Below, in pieces: positions 6,013 to 6,292 of a DNA stretch of 6,292 nucleotides. How positions within the stretch are numbered: position 1 is the first letter of the stretch; each line of letters begins with the position of its first letter. This DNA comes from PALSA-1296 sp038322815 (lineage in GTDB: Bacteria; Bacteroidota; Ignavibacteria; Palsa-1295). The stretch lies in NCBI GenBank assembly GCA_038322815.1, contig JBBQGG010000103.1, positions 1 to 6,292 of the forward strand. The letters are read 5' to 3'. A program made the position numbers and the translations under genes. Below the pieces are notes generated by a model. The model searched no databases, was not told the origin of the DNA, and saw nothing but the letters and a program-made list of their open reading frames with translations.

Positions 6013-6292
6013 CTACTTCACCTTTACAAAACTCTGCGACACGCCTCCCACCCTTACCAAATACATTCCCGACGAAAGACGCTTCGTATCAAGATGAAGC
6101 TTATTCTCTCCAACAACTAAATTCTTCATATCCAATAATACTCTCACTCCCAACGCATTGTATATCTCAATACTCACATCCTGATTTAATGCTGAATGTA
6201 TGTTTATCTCAATATCATCTTGTGCGGGATTGGGGCGGATGGAGGTGATGTGAATTAATGTGCCATCGCGCAGAAAACTTGAAAGACTTCTT
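6013..6292 (-). CDS. C-terminal end of a T9SS cargo protein (partial)
   Basis: The minus-strand frame entering from the right edge (codon phase starting at 6291) runs 92 codons to a TAG at 6013-6015. The visible protein is almost entirely a T9SS type A sorting domain: ITSIRPNPAQDDIEI with the PNPA motif, then SIEIYNALGVRVL, LDTKRLSSGMYLVRV and a basic end SFVKVK. This tail is recognised by the type IX secretion machine and normally removed after outer-membrane passage. The functional part of the protein lies outside the window, so what it does is unknown. It does not resemble the Asp-box gene's tail closely beyond the family pattern. No clear terminator follows the stop. Confidence 0.85.
   Translation of the reverse strand, partial: RSLSSFLRDGTLIHITSIRPNPAQDDIEINIHSALNQDVSIEIYNALGVRVLLDMKNLVVGENKLHLDTKRLSSGMYLVRVGGVSQSFVKVK

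Noticed and set aside
1..6292. CRISPR array, tRNA, rRNA, insertion sequence or prophage
   Set aside because: No spaced direct repeats, cloverleaf, rRNA-like segment, transposase or integrase motif was seen on either strand.

Overview
The window looks like chromosomal DNA from the Bacteroidota/Ignavibacteria/Kapabacteria side of the FCB group. Three things point there. Two proteins end in type IX secretion (T9SS) type A sorting domains (PNPA motif, YxxxG turn, short basic tail). No clear Shine-Dalgarno sequence stands in front of any start codon. The best promoter combines a TTGACA box with a TAnnTTTG box, the latter typical of Bacteroidetes-type sigma factors. I cannot name a species.

Layout. 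Positions 1-270 are almost entirely non-coding. They hold a hairpin plus U-tract that reads as an intrinsic terminator or attenuator on the minus strand (127-156), a larger foldable element (167-229) and, at the very edge, the possible first nine codons of a minus-strand gene. Next comes a plus-strand pair separated by only 5 bp: a small cysteine-rich secreted protein (271-918) and an Asp-box/BNR beta-propeller protein with a T9SS sorting tail (924-2270). These meet, tail to tail with a 7 bp gap, a large minus-strand gene (2278-5430). That gene encodes an outer-membrane protein joining a gluzincin (peptidase MA-like) domain, a TolB/PD40 propeller and an Omp85-like beta-barrel. A 582 bp AT-rich intergenic stretch (5431-6012) follows, with a strong minus-strand promoter, a small palindrome beside it, a possible 50-codon ORF and a weak terminator-like hairpin. 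The window closes with the last 92 codons of another minus-strand T9SS cargo gene.

How the genes fit together. All recognised products are cell-envelope or secreted proteins. The plus-strand pair is probably co-transcribed and exported by Sec, and the second member is then released or surface-attached by T9SS. The large barrel protein probably sits in the outer membrane with its metallopeptidase and propeller in the periplasm; its substrate is unknown.

Most unusual observation. The signal-peptide region of the Asp-box gene contains a perfect 36-nt palindrome (956-991), far beyond chance, just after the gene 1/gene 2 junction. Second is the minus-strand promoter at 5711-5741, which fires into DNA with no annotated product and may make a small RNA, a small protein or a long leader for the barrel gene. 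I found no CRISPR array, tRNA, rRNA or insertion sequence, and no clear new defence or mobile system.
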